Assembly: GCA_016745215.1 (NCBI GenBank)
Contig: CP050890.1
Span: 5,456,001-5,520,000, forward strand
Reading direction: 5' to 3'
Origin: Thiohalocapsa sp. PB-PSB1
GTDB lineage: Bacteria; Pseudomonadota; Gammaproteobacteria; Chromatiales; Chromatiaceae
DNA: 64,000 bases
The first letter of the stretch is position 1. Every line of letters begins with the position of its first letter. Position numbers and translations under genes: made by a program. The notes under the pieces were generated by a model. That model did no database searches. It was not told the origin of the DNA and was given only the letters and a program-made list of their open reading frames with translations. This document shows positions 44,857-53,749 of this stretch, piece after piece.

Positions 44857-47556
44857 TTAACCCCGTGCTCCGCCAGAGTAGGTTACCAAGGAGCCTCGGT
44901 CCGTGCTGCCGCTAGCACCAGTGACACGACTGACAGGCTTTGGGACTTCCTCGTTGCGCTTGGCATCCAAGCTCGGCATTGCGCTCATTGGACCTGGACG
45001 AGTTGGATTACGGCGACGCGCCGACGTACCTTCTGTGCCAGTCACGCGATTGCCGCGCTCCCAGTCATCGCCGGTAATCTTGGACCCCGCGGATTGGCCT
45101 TCGCCGGTGATGCGCGAGGTTTGTGCCAGCACTTCGGCTGCCTGGTCGTTTCCCGCATCCGCCGATTCTGCCGCTGCAATCCTGGTCGCATCCGCCAGCG
45201 GTCGCCTGGCATCGAACCGAAATTGCTCCGTGCCAGTAATCTTGCCGCTGCCCATACCGAACGGGCCGGTGATATGGTGCGAGGATTCATACCGGGTTCC
45301 GGTCACGGCTTCAGAGCGCGCGTTGGAGCGAGCCTCGGCAATCTCGGCGGACTGACGCGCCGGAGAGGTTACGCTGAAACCCTGCCATGGTGCCGAACCA
45401 TCCAACAGCCGCGGAAAATCCGCATCCCCGGGCGCCGCCCCATTGCCGCCGCAGGCCGCCTCGAACTGATCTGCGCCTACGTAGGGTGTGCCGGTGAGCG
45501 GCTCACAGGCACCTTTGGAAGCACCGGTGATCCGTCCCCCGTCGTTACCAGCATTGCTGTTTGCGGGATTTCCGGGCGGATTGTTTGCGGGCGGATTGTT
45601 TCTGGGTGGATTGTTTCTGGGCGCATCGTTTCCGGGCGGATTGTTTCTGGGCGCATTGTTTCTGGGCGCATTGTTTCTGGGCGCAATGCCAAAGGGTGCC
45701 ATTTTGCTGGGTGCAAATTTGCCTGGCACATTCCTATTAGGAGGATCGATGCCAGGCTGGATGCCAGTCAGCTTAGGTCCCGGGGTCGCCGCTAATACAC
45801 GGGTACGAGCCTGAATTTCCTGTTGATGCGAGGGCTCGCAATAGTCAGCAGCTTGCTCCAGCCCGGCGTAGGGCGTACCGGTAATGGCTTTGCAGGTACC
45901 AGGCTCATCGCCGGTGACCTTGGCCGATCGTCCGGTCTGGGTGCCCGATACGCGCAATCCCTTGTTCGTGATCGACAGACCCGTGCCGGGCGGCTCGGGC
46001 TGTGGATTGATTTCGCAGGCCAGATGGTGTTCGCGATCGATGTATTGATCGCCGGTGACCAAATGACAATTGCCTGGTTCGTCGCCGGTGACACGCTCGG
46101 AACGGCCGACGCGGTTGCCGGTGACAGTGCCACCGCCCAGGGTGGTTGAGCGACCAACCTTTGGCGGCACGATCTCCGTACCGATATCAGAGGGTGCCGT
46201 GTACTGCGTGCCAGTGGGACGCACATTGGCACCCTGCTCGTCACCGGTGACCGCCGCTGAGCGCCCGACGAGATTGCCCGACACTTGCTTGCCGCCCAGA
46301 GTTTGCGTAATGCCGACCTTGGCTGGATTCGGACGGACAGCAGAGCCCGTGCCCGGGGCGGTTTGGCAAAATGCTTGGTAATGATCCGCGGACAGGTATT
46401 CGGTACCGGTGATCTGTTTGCAAGTACCCGGCTCGTCACCGGTTACCTTGGTTGAACGCCCCACCTCGTTGCCGGTAACGCGGTTGCCATGACCGGTCGA
46501 GCTAACGCCGAACTTGGGTACTCCCGGCGCCTGTTCCGTCTGGCAGAATTCGCGAAAGATATCGGCGCCCATATACTCGGTGCCAGTGATCGTGCGACAG
46601 GTGCCCGGCTCATCTCCCGTGGTGCTGGTGCTGCGACCGACTTTGGTGCCAGTAACGCGCTGTCCCATTGCGGTTTCGGTCACTGCGACTTTCCACGGCT
46701 GATCCGCGGCACCCTGTAAATCCACAGTCGGACGCACTCGACCGGTGGGCCTGGATTTGCGCTCGCCAGCACCGCCGCTGTTGCTGCGGTGAGCACGGAC
46801 CTTCTGCGCCAATTCTCGGCCGCTCAATTTTGGGTTTGCCTGACGCGCCAAGCCGGCAGCAGAATTAGGTGTCTGGCTGGCACTTTTGCCGCGGCCGGAC
46901 AGCGCCGCGCGCCGCGCCAGCGACAGCATACGCCCGGTGGGTTTTGCAGCCAGTGCGGCATCCGTACGCTTGCTGCGCGGTTTCGGCTTGTCGTTACCGA
47001 GGCCGGAGGCTAGTGACAAGGTTGCTGATTGCTGATTTTGAGCCTGGTTTTGAGCTGAACTCTTTTTGCATTCGCCATTGCATTTGCAGCCGCGGTCCTT
47101 TTCCTGCGCGGCGGCAGAAGCAGCGCGCTTGACCTGATCGGCAGCGCGAACCCGATCGCCGCCGCGCACGGCTTTTCGCCCCGACTGAGCCAATGCGCCC
47201 CGGCGTTGGCGTGCCAACGCTCGGCTGGTCTGCGCCGGGCTGGGCGGTGGATTCGAGGTCCGCCGCGCCATCTTCGGCGCATTGTCGCTCAAGGGCATCG
47301 CGCTGGAGCCCCAGCTCGACCCGGATGCAGGCTGCGCTGCTGGGGTACTTAGTGCTGAATTAGGCGCCACAGCGGACGCGATTGGAGCCGATTCAGGCGC
47401 AACTGCCGCAGCACGCCTGACCCTGCCCGTGCGACCGGGGCTGGAACGCTCGGGCGAGCTGGTGCCGACGCCTTGCTTGCCTTTTGTCGACATCGCTCGC
47501 CGGCGTGCCAGCGCAGCCTCTCGGCCACTTGATTTCAGGTTCGCTTTGCTTGCCAT
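44857..47556 (-). CDS. csoS2: Carboxysome assembly scaffold CsoS2
   Basis: This 899-residue disordered scaffold links Rubisco to the shell. The N-terminal region has basic repeats (SSGREAALARRRAMSTKGKQ, SRALARQRRGALAQSGRK, LSLARRAALSGRGK, LSGRELAQKVRAHRS) that bind Rubisco. The middle has about six VTGxxVGRSxxVTGDEPG / ITGTxY repeats with paired Cys. The C-terminal part has ITGTEQF, ITGDDW and ends with RVTGASG and GSLVTYSGGARG, the shell-anchoring peptide. The start at ATG 47556 (MASKANLKSSGREA) fits the family; earlier in-frame codons are not conserved. An unusual Asn/Pro/Arg repeat insert lies at residues 622-662. Confidence 0.95.
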   Translation of the reverse strand: MASKANLKSSGREAALARRRAMSTKGKQGVGTSSPERSSPGRTGRVRRAAAVAPESAPIASAVAPNSALSTPAAQPASGSSWGSSAMPLSDNAPKMARRTSNPPPSPAQTSRALARQRRGALAQSGRKAVRGGDRVRAADQVKRAASAAAQEKDRGCKCNGECKKSSAQNQAQNQQSATLSLASGLGNDKPKPRSKRTDAALAAKPTGRMLSLARRAALSGRGKSASQTPNSAAGLARQANPKLSGRELAQKVRAHRSNSGGAGERKSRPTGRVRPTVDLQGAADQPWKVAVTETAMGQRVTGTKVGRSTSTTGDEPGTCRTITGTEYMGADIFREFCQTEQAPGVPKFGVSSTGHGNRVTGNEVGRSTKVTGDEPGTCKQITGTEYLSADHYQAFCQTAPGTGSAVRPNPAKVGITQTLGGKQVSGNLVGRSAAVTGDEQGANVRPTGTQYTAPSDIGTEIVPPKVGRSTTLGGGTVTGNRVGRSERVTGDEPGNCHLVTGDQYIDREHHLACEINPQPEPPGTGLSITNKGLRVSGTQTGRSAKVTGDEPGTCKAITGTPYAGLEQAADYCEPSHQQEIQARTRVLAATPGPKLTGIQPGIDPPNRNVPGKFAPSKMAPFGIAPRNNAPRNNAPRNNPPGNDAPRNNPPRNNPPANNPPGNPANSNAGNDGGRITGASKGACEPLTGTPYVGADQFEAACGGNGAAPGDADFPRLLDGSAPWQGFSVTSPARQSAEIAEARSNARSEAVTGTRYESSHHITGPFGMGSGKITGTEQFRFDARRPLADATRIAAAESADAGNDQAAEVLAQTSRITGEGQSAGSKITGDDWERGNRVTGTEGTSARRRNPTRPGPMSAMPSLDAKRNEEVPKPVSRVTGASGSTDRGSLVTYSGGARG
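45570..45690. repeat. 15-bp coding tandem repeats in csoS2
   Basis: Units of GGGCGCATTGTTTCT / GGGCGGATTGTTTCT repeat about eight times on the plus strand. On the coding strand they give APRNN, PPRNN, PPGND and related pentapeptides. The array sits between the middle repeats and the C-terminal domain of CsoS2. Confidence 0.8.
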
Positions 47557-47757
47557 GTTTTTCGCCGTTGGGTTCGTATCCGTAGACCGGTTCGTGATCG
47601 GTGCCGCGGGATACTGGAGTTCCCACGTTGTCAATGAGTTGAGCGCACTACCCGCCAGGTGCTCGAATACCGAAAAAGCGGTGAACGGCATCAGCGGTCT
47701 CTGCCCCATCCGCGCGCATGTCAGCGCGCGACGGTTCGGGCTGCGCAAATCGACCGA

Positions 47758-48102
47758 TCAGACGCGGCCCTGGAAAACCACAAAGCAAGAACCTTGACTC
47801 TGCGTGTAGTTGTCGTAGCCGGTCAGGCGCACATGATGGTCCGGATAGGATCGATGGCAGGCTTCCAGCTCGGCGGTAACATTGCCGAGATCGGTCTCGC
47901 CGAAGAATGGCAATTTCCACATAGTCCAATAGTCCTTCATGGAATTGCTCGGATGCACATGTTCAATGGCCGGGGTCCAGCCCTGGGCGATGATGTAGGC
48001 GATCTGGTCGTAGATTTCTTGCTGTGACAGCGCCGGCAGAAAGCCGAAAGTTTCCAACGTAACCCTGGTCTGATAGTCACCGGCGGTGCTCTGGAAAGGC
48101 AT
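47758..48102 (-). CDS. cbbS: Rubisco small subunit, form IA
   Basis: This 114-residue protein has TFGFLPALSQQEIYDQIAYI, DYWTMWKLPFFGE and ACHRSYPDHHVRLTGYDNY. These are standard for carboxysomal form IA small subunits. It follows cbbL after a 164-base spacer that holds no gene, and precedes csoS2 by about 200 bases. Confidence 0.97.
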   Translation of the reverse strand: MPFQSTAGDYQTRVTLETFGFLPALSQQEIYDQIAYIIAQGWTPAIEHVHPSNSMKDYWTMWKLPFFGETDLGNVTAELEACHRSYPDHHVRLTGYDNYTQSQGSCFVVFQGRV

Positions 48103-48266
48103 GATAATTGCTCCTCTGTATGACCTGGCAGGTCATTGATCTTGATGTTCGGAAATAGGTCGCGAGCTGGTCGGGCCGGCGCGCGTGTTACGCTTGGCCC
48201 TGGGCCGATAGCACAAATACCGCGGTCCCCAGACTGGCCCGGACCTGGCCGGGCGCGGGCGCCGCG

Positions 48267-49682
48267 TTATTTCACATCGAGCTTGTCGACGGTATCGAAC
48301 TCGAACTTGATTTCTTTCCAGGTCTCCATGGCGATGGCCAATTCAGGACTGTGCTGCGCGGCCTCGACCATGATCTCGCGGGATTCCTTCTCCAACTCGC
48401 GACCTTCATTGCGAGCCTTGACACAGGCTTCCAGCGAAACGCGGTTGGCCGCGGCGCCGGCAGCATTGCCCCAAGGATGGCCCTGGGTACCGCCACCGAA
48501 CTGCAGCACCGAGTCGTCGCCAAAAATGGTTACCAGCGCCGGCATATGCCAAACGTGAATACCACCTGAGGCTACTGCAAAGACGCCGGGCATAGAGCCC
48601 CAGTCCTGATCGAAAAAGACGCCACGCGAGCGATCCTCAGGCACGAATGCCTCGCGCAGCTGATCGACAAAGCCGAGGGTGGAAGCGCGGTCGCCTTCCA
48701 GCTTACCGACCACGGTTCCGGTATGCAGATGGTCGCCACCGGACAGGCGCAGGCACTTGGCCAGCACGCGGAAGTGGATGCCGTGCTTGGGATGGCGGTC
48801 GATTACCGCGTGCATGGCACGGTGAATGTGCAAGAGCATACCGTTTCTGCGGCACCACTTGGCCAAACCGGTATTCGCGGTAAAGCCGCCGGTCAGAAAA
48901 TCATGCATGATGATCGGTGCGCCGACTTCCTTGGCGAATTCGGCACGCTCGTACATATCTTCAGGCGTGGCAGCGGTCACATTCAGGTAATGACCCTTGC
49001 GCTCGCCGGTCTCCTGCTGTGCGGACTGCACCGCCTCGGCAACGAACTCAAAACGGTTCTGCCAACGCATAAAGGGCTGGCTGTTGACGTTCTCGTCGTC
49101 TTTGGTGAAGTCCAGACCGCCACGCAAACATTCGTAGACGGCACGACCGTAGTTCTTCGCAGACAGACCCAGCTTCGGTTTGATGGTTGCGCCCAGCATC
49201 GGCCGGCCGTACTTATTCATTTTGTCGCGTTCGACCTGAATACCATTGGGCGGTCCATTACAGGTCTTGATGTAGGCGATCGGGAAGCGGATGTCTTCCA
49301 GGCGCAGGTGACGCAGAGCCTTGAAGCCGAATACATTACCAACCAGCGAGGTCAGCACATTGACCACGGAGCCTTCTTCGAACAGATCGATCGGATAGGC
49401 GACGAAGGCATAGAATGACTCGCTATCTCCCGGTACATCCTCGATGCGATAAGCACGACCCTTGTAATATTCCAGATCTGTCAACAATTCCGACCAAACC
49501 GTCGACCAGGTACCGGTTGAAGATTCGGCAGCAACCGCCGCGGCAACCTCTTCGCGTGGCACGCCCGGCTGGCCGGTCACCTTAAAGCAGGCTAACAGAT
49601 CCGTGTCCAGCGGAACGTAGTCCGGCGTCCAATACATGTCCCGGTATTCTTTAACACCGGCGTCGTAGGTCTTTACGCTCAT
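48267..49682 (-). CDS. cbbL: Rubisco large subunit, form IA
   Basis: This 471-residue large subunit fixes CO2 onto ribulose 1,5-bisphosphate. It shows the active-site segments GATIKPKLGLSAKNYGR, GGLDFTKDDENVN (carbamylated Lys), IHRAMHAVIDRH, TGTVVGKLEGDR (loop 6 Lys) and FGGGTQGHPWGNA. The strong ribosome site AGGAGCT stands 7-13 bases before ATG 49682. It is the first gene of the cso operon. The promoter region 49683-49860 holds a palindrome that could be a CbbR operator. Confidence 0.98.
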   Translation of the reverse strand: MSVKTYDAGVKEYRDMYWTPDYVPLDTDLLACFKVTGQPGVPREEVAAAVAAESSTGTWSTVWSELLTDLEYYKGRAYRIEDVPGDSESFYAFVAYPIDLFEEGSVVNVLTSLVGNVFGFKALRHLRLEDIRFPIAYIKTCNGPPNGIQVERDKMNKYGRPMLGATIKPKLGLSAKNYGRAVYECLRGGLDFTKDDENVNSQPFMRWQNRFEFVAEAVQSAQQETGERKGHYLNVTAATPEDMYERAEFAKEVGAPIIMHDFLTGGFTANTGLAKWCRRNGMLLHIHRAMHAVIDRHPKHGIHFRVLAKCLRLSGGDHLHTGTVVGKLEGDRASTLGFVDQLREAFVPEDRSRGVFFDQDWGSMPGVFAVASGGIHVWHMPALVTIFGDDSVLQFGGGTQGHPWGNAAGAAANRVSLEACVKARNEGRELEKESREIMVEAAQHSPELAIAMETWKEIKFEFDTVDKLDVK

Positions 49683-49814
49683 ACTCAGCTCCTATGGGTC
49701 TGTTCTGCGTCTGCTTCGCCTGCTTTAAATCCAAGGCGGAAGCCGTGGAAATTCGGTGCGCAACATTAAACCCGCATGTCACCTAGGGGGAAATCGATTG
49801 TTTCAATTTCAAGC

Positions 49815-49830
49815 ATAGATTTTTATCTAT
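49815..49830. promoter_or_regulatory. Candidate CbbR operator upstream of cbbL
   Basis: ATAGATTTTTATCTAT is a perfect inverted repeat (ATAGAT-N4-ATCTAT) about 130-150 bases upstream of the cbbL start. LysR regulators bind partly palindromic T-N11-A sites, and this one fits (T-N11-A can be placed in it). It is the only clear palindrome in the cbbL upstream region. The link to CbbR is inference. Confidence 0.45.
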
Positions 49831-49984
49831 ACACCTCAGATCTGCGCGGACAATTCTGGTGCGGTCGCGGATAATGAACGACCTAAGCCAGTGCGCGCAA
49901 CCACTTTCCGCACAAAAAGACAGTTTTTTGATCCTGGACTAAAAAACCTAGATATTTCCGACCCGAGCCTGGGTGATCACAAGT

Positions 49985-50371
49985 ATGCCAAGCCTGCAAT
50001 TGCTTTTTGTGTACAACGCCGACAGCGGCCTTTTCAACAGCATGGCCGATGCCGCACACAAGATCTTTTCGCCAAGCACCTACCAATGCACGCTTTGCCA
50101 GGTGACCTACGGCTGGTTCACGCAGCGGACCAAATGGCGATCCTTTATCGAATCGCTGGATGCGGAGTGCCAATTCCTGCACAGGGACGAATTGCACCGG
50201 CTGCACCCCGAATTGCAGACCACGGCTCTCCCGGCGGTTTTTCAAATGGTCGATGACCAGCCGAGACCCTGCTTGGATGCCGAAACGCTGAATAGCTGTG
50301 ACGATCTCGACTCGTTGATGCGTTTGGTTCGACAACGATGCGAGATCGGCGCCGCTGGAACAGCGGCTTAG
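49985..50371 (+). CDS. Conserved hypothetical protein with FVYNADSG start
   Basis: This 128-residue protein starts MPSLQLLFVYNADSGLFNSM, followed by IFSPSTYQCTLCQVTYGWF, RSFIESLDAECQFLHRDEL. I know this arrangement as a widespread conserved hypothetical family (sometimes loosely annotated as GTPase) with a CxxC motif that may bind metal. No function is established. It is divergent from cbbL, 302 bases away. Confidence 0.7.
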   Translation: MPSLQLLFVYNADSGLFNSMADAAHKIFSPSTYQCTLCQVTYGWFTQRTKWRSFIESLDAECQFLHRDELHRLHPELQTTALPAVFQMVDDQPRPCLDAETLNSCDDLDSLMRLVRQRCEIGAAGTAA

Positions 50372-50397
50372 GCCGAGGCGCTTGGATTTGGTTAGGC

Positions 50398-50561
50398 TTA
50401 GGCGATTGCCGGAGAGAAACGTACCAACTGGCGCCGGATTCTGGTTCGCCTTCGCGAAGCGGCGATCCGCCTGTAATCGTTCTATGGGCGGGTTGCCGCG
50501 ACGTCGAGGCCGGACGAGAAGACACGCCAGGCGGTCTGTTTCTCGACAGAAATCGCCTTAG
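50398..50561. repeat. Dispersed repeat, family C copy 2 (inverted)
   Basis: On the minus strand it matches the copy at 33598 through most of its length: AAGGCGATTTCTGTCGAGAAA, CTTCTCGTCCGGCCTCGACG, CGGCAACCCGCCCATAG, CGCTTCGCGAAGGCGAA, CCGGCGCCAGTTGGTACGTT and TCTCTCCGGCAATCGCCTTA. The ends form inverted repeats. It fills the gap before the glycosyltransferase gene. Confidence 0.78.
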
Positions 50562-50620
50562 GCCGGGGCGAGCCTGCGAACGTCAGTAATCGTAAAGCCA
50601 GGATCGTTTGGACGCCAACA

Positions 50621-51643
50621 GTGCAGAGCAACAGCCTAATCAGCATACTGCTGCCCTATCGGAACGCTGTTAATACTTTACCGGAGTGCCTGGAATCGAT
50701 CCGCGCTCAGACCCACGCCGACTACGAATTGCTTTGCCTTGATGACGGCTCCAACGACGGCAGCACCGAACTGGTCGCACAGCAGGCCGCCCAAGATCCG
50801 CGCATGCGCCTGCTGTCAGCACCGACGCGCGGCCTGGTCGCCGCATTAAATCATGGTTTGGCTCAGGCGCGCGCGCCGCTGGTCGCACGTATGGATGCGG
50901 ATGATCTGATGCATCCCCGCCGGCTGGAATTGCAATTCCGCGCCATGCAGCGCGACCCGGAGATTGCCGTGCTCGCGTCTCGCGTCAAGGCATTTCCTGA
51001 ATCGGCGCTCAGCGACGGTTTCCGCGCCTATATCGATTGGCAAAACGCCTGCATTACGGCCGATGCTATTGCCAACGATCTGTACCTCGAGGCACCGCTG
51101 GCGCATCCATCGACGATGCTGCGACGCGACCTGATTATCGCCGCCGGCGGCTATCTCGATGGTGATTTTCCGGAAGACTACGAGTTATGGCTGCGTCTGC
51201 ATCATATCGGCCACCGCATCACCAAGTTGCCGCAATGCCTGCTGAACTGGCAGGATCACCAGGATCGCTTATCGCGGCAAGACCCGCGCTACGCACGCGG
51301 CGCCTTCGACCGGTTGCGGGTGCGCTATCTAAGTACTGACCCGCGCCTGCTGGCTGCCCGCGACCGACTGGTAATCTGGGGTGCCGGACGCAACACCCGC
51401 CGCCGAGCAAGGTTGCTGGTACAGCAGGGCTTTCGTCCGCTCGCCTGGATTGATATCGATCCGCGCAAGATTGGCAATCGTCCCGACGGCATGCCGGTCG
51501 TGGAGCCAGCCTGGCTGGCCGGGCGGCAACCGAAGCCCCTGGTATTGAATTATGTCACCGTGCATGGCGCCCGCACCCGCATCGAAGCGGAATTGGCCCG
51601 GCTGGGCTACTTCAAAGGCCGCGACTACCTGCATGTGGGCTAG
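50621..51643 (+). CDS. Family 2 glycosyltransferase with a C-terminal Rossmann-like domain
   Basis: This 340-residue protein from a GTG start has a GT-A fold: SILLPYRNAVNTLPECLESI, LLCLDDGSNDGSTEL and the DxD metal site VARMDADDLMHPRRL, then FPEDYELWLRLH and LLNWQDHQDRLSR. After about residue 245 a second module begins, RLVIWGAGRNTRRRARLLV, with a glycine-rich nucleotide-binding turn. It resembles the small domain found on some sugar-modifying enzymes. It probably works in envelope polysaccharide synthesis; donor and acceptor are unknown, and no glycan genes flank it. Confidence 0.85.
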   Translation: MQSNSLISILLPYRNAVNTLPECLESIRAQTHADYELLCLDDGSNDGSTELVAQQAAQDPRMRLLSAPTRGLVAALNHGLAQARAPLVARMDADDLMHPRRLELQFRAMQRDPEIAVLASRVKAFPESALSDGFRAYIDWQNACITADAIANDLYLEAPLAHPSTMLRRDLIIAAGGYLDGDFPEDYELWLRLHHIGHRITKLPQCLLNWQDHQDRLSRQDPRYARGAFDRLRVRYLSTDPRLLAARDRLVIWGAGRNTRRRARLLVQQGFRPLAWIDIDPRKIGNRPDGMPVVEPAWLAGRQPKPLVLNYVTVHGARTRIEAELARLGYFKGRDYLHVG

Positions 51644-51745
51644 CGTAATTAGGGCAAGGTCACATCCCCGGGCTTGGTGCCGGGCTTGGTGTAAAGATAC
51701 CAAAGGCGGGCGTGAAAACATTCAACATCATGAAAGGTTTGCACA

Positions 51746-52234
51746 TTGAAAAAAGTAATCAGAACATGCCAGCCATGCACGGGCTGCTGTGATGGCTGGG
51801 TACAGATGGTGATCGACAAGGTACCAATCTATCCTGGCCAGCCTTGCCCCCACAGCACCGGGAAAGGCTGTGATGACTACGAAAATCGGCCCGTCGACCC
51901 TTGCGATCACTTTAACTGCGGATGGATCATTCCAAACAGCCCGCTCCCCGAGTGGATGAAGCCAGACAATGCGAGAGTGATCGTGCTCTTCAATAAATTC
52001 AAATGGCATCAGGTTCCCGTAGATCTGGCCGTACCGGTTGGAAAGAGAATTCCTCCCCGGTCACTGGCATGGTTAAAAAATTTTTCCGAAACGCACTTGC
52101 GGCCCCTTGTTTACACCGAGCAAATCGTAGAAAACGGTAAATTTCAAAAACAGCAGCGGGTACTCGCCCACGGACCTACCGCTTTTCAACAAGACATGCT
52201 GCGCTGGCAGCAGGAAGGAAAGAAACTCTGGTAG
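51746..52234 (+). CDS. Cys-rich putative metal-binding protein
   Basis: This 162-residue product of a TTG start has an AAAGG ribosome site about nine bases upstream. The first half carries CQPCTGCCDGW, GQPCPHS, GCDDYENRP and CDHFNCGW, a spacing of Cys and His like that of YkgJ-type zinc/iron-chelating proteins. The second half is basic and aromatic with no motif I recognise. It is likely cytosolic, and its partner is unknown. Confidence 0.65.
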   Translation: MKKVIRTCQPCTGCCDGWVQMVIDKVPIYPGQPCPHSTGKGCDDYENRPVDPCDHFNCGWIIPNSPLPEWMKPDNARVIVLFNKFKWHQVPVDLAVPVGKRIPPRSLAWLKNFSETHLRPLVYTEQIVENGKFQKQQRVLAHGPTAFQQDMLRWQQEGKKLW

Positions 52235-52407
52235 GACCAGCGGCATGCCGAAGTCAATCCAGGGTACAGGTCCTGTGCAAAAGAAATCGCCAAAACAAGC
52301 ATAAAACCGCTTCCAATCTTCGCCAAATCATGTATATTGGATGGTTTTACTCATGCCCCGTGATGGGGCGTCGAGTCGCCATTCCACCGTTTGCATCGGA
52401 ACAGCAC

Positions 52408-52686
52408 ATGGTCAAAATCCGTTTATCCCGCGGGGGCGCGAAAAAGCGCCCGTTCTACCACATTGTCGTCGCCGACATTCGCAAGGCGCGTGATGGGCGC
52501 TCAATTGAACGGCTGGGTTTTTTCAATCCGTCCGCCACTGGCGGCGAGACCCGACTTCGGGTGAATCGCGAGCGGGTTGAACACTGGCTGAAGCAGGGGG
52601 CACAGCCCACCGATCGCGTATCTCGCCTGCTGAAAGACGCCGCAAAAGAGGCGGCCAGCCGGCTGGAACCTGTCGCCGAGGCCTAA
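52408..52686 (+). CDS. rpsP: 30S ribosomal protein S16
   Basis: A 92-residue S16 protein: MVKIRLSRGGAKKRPFYHIV, DGRSIERLGFFNP, LRVNRERVEHWLKQGAQPTD. The start at ATG 52408 gives the canonical N-terminus, whereas the open frame reaches further upstream. It is the first gene of the rpsP-rimM-trmD-rplS operon. A plausible sigma-70 -10 element (TATATT, 52332-52337) lies about 70 bases upstream. Confidence 0.97.
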   Translation: MVKIRLSRGGAKKRPFYHIVVADIRKARDGRSIERLGFFNPSATGGETRLRVNRERVEHWLKQGAQPTDRVSRLLKDAAKEAASRLEPVAEA

Positions 52687-52720
52687 TACCCGAAACCTGA
52701 TATCTATCGCCGATCTATCA

Positions 52721-52853
52721 CTAGTGCTCTGCTGCGGAAGTCACGAGACCGTTTGCAGTCGTTGTCGTAATCGATAACCCACAATGCGTGATTACGACAA
52801 CGACAATGACAAACAGCAGGAACGGTAGTGGGACATCTGCATCGCTGCACTAG
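52721..52853. repeat. MITE-like element, family A copy 3
   Basis: A 133-bp copy bounded by CTAG, with divergent ends and a short internal hairpin (TCGTTGTCGTAATCG pairing with CGTGATTACGACAACGA). It lies 34 bases after the rpsP stop and lengthens the normally tight rpsP-rimM junction to about 520 bases. Confidence 0.75.
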
Positions 52854-53206
52854 TATATCGGCGGACATCGGCTTTTCCGCAGCAATAACGTAGAGACTGA
52901 ACAAGTATGGCGAATCCAGCCTGGAAACGGTAGATCGAGTAGGCTGAGGAAAGCTTGCGCGTCCCCATACCCAGCGGCCCCCGATGCCATGCAAGTCGAG
53001 ATTGATTCCTCACCCCAACTTACGCAGGAGTCTCTCCACAGTCTCACATGACCTCGGCTCGGCATCACGGATGCGCGGCCAAGGTTATACCCATGATGCT
53101 TGCGTGCATCGGATTTCGAATCGATCTGGTGTTCAGCCCGCCGGAAGTTCAGGATATGCTGAACCCGCGCCAGCCGCCAAAGCCGAGCCAACTAGGCTAT
53201 TCAGAC

Positions 53207-53710
53207 ATGCCCTCGATTAACCAACGCAAACGGATCGTACTGGGTCGGATCAGTGGCGTCTATGGAGTGAGAGGCTGGCTCAGGATATTTTCGGAAACCG
53301 TCCCGATAGACAATATCCTAAGCTACTCGCCATGGTTACTGAATGACGAACCGTATACCGTTGCCGAGGGACGTAAACATGGCAAGGGCCTGGTGGTGCG
53401 GCTGGCGGGTCATGGCGATCGCGACCAAGCGGCAGCGCTAGTTGGACAGAGGATTTTGGTGTACCGGGATCAACTTCCACCGCCGCGTCCGGATGAGTTC
53501 TACTGGGCTGATCTCGAGGGACTAAGCGTGGAAACCCTGGATAAGACCCTGCTGGGCCGCGTCAGTCATCTATTCGATACCGGCGCCAATGATGTACTGG
53601 TTGTGATCGGCGAGCGTGAGCGATTAGTGCCGTTCCTGTGGGACAGTGTAGTCAAAGATGTAGACTTCGATGCGGGCAGGATCCAAGTCGATTGGGATCC
53701 AGAGTTTTAG
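53207..53710 (+). CDS. rimM: 16S rRNA processing protein RimM
   Basis: A 167-residue RimM, needed for maturation of the 30S head. It shows VLGRISGVYGVRGWLRIFSE, the PRC-barrel segment DEFYWADLEGL and VPFLWDSVVKDVDFD. The start at ATG 53207 matches the family. It is followed by trmD after 39 bases. The long gap before it holds a MITE and about 350 bases without a supported gene. Confidence 0.95.
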   Translation: MPSINQRKRIVLGRISGVYGVRGWLRIFSETVPIDNILSYSPWLLNDEPYTVAEGRKHGKGLVVRLAGHGDRDQAAALVGQRILVYRDQLPPPRPDEFYWADLEGLSVETLDKTLLGRVSHLFDTGANDVLVVIGERERLVPFLWDSVVKDVDFDAGRIQVDWDPEF

Positions 53711-53749
53711 GCATTGCCGCAATAATGGCCAAATTGGCTTTGGGCTCCA

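Noticed and set aside
44857..47556. Programmed -1 frameshift site in csoS2 as in Halothiobacillus
   Set aside because: Candidate runs (CCCTTTG, AAATTTG near 45700-45730) are in the wrong register for canonical X-XXY-YYZ slippage, so I could not support it.
49883..50335. Minus-strand frame opposite the FVYNADSG protein
   Set aside because: The plus-strand frame matches a known conserved family; the minus frame has no motif.
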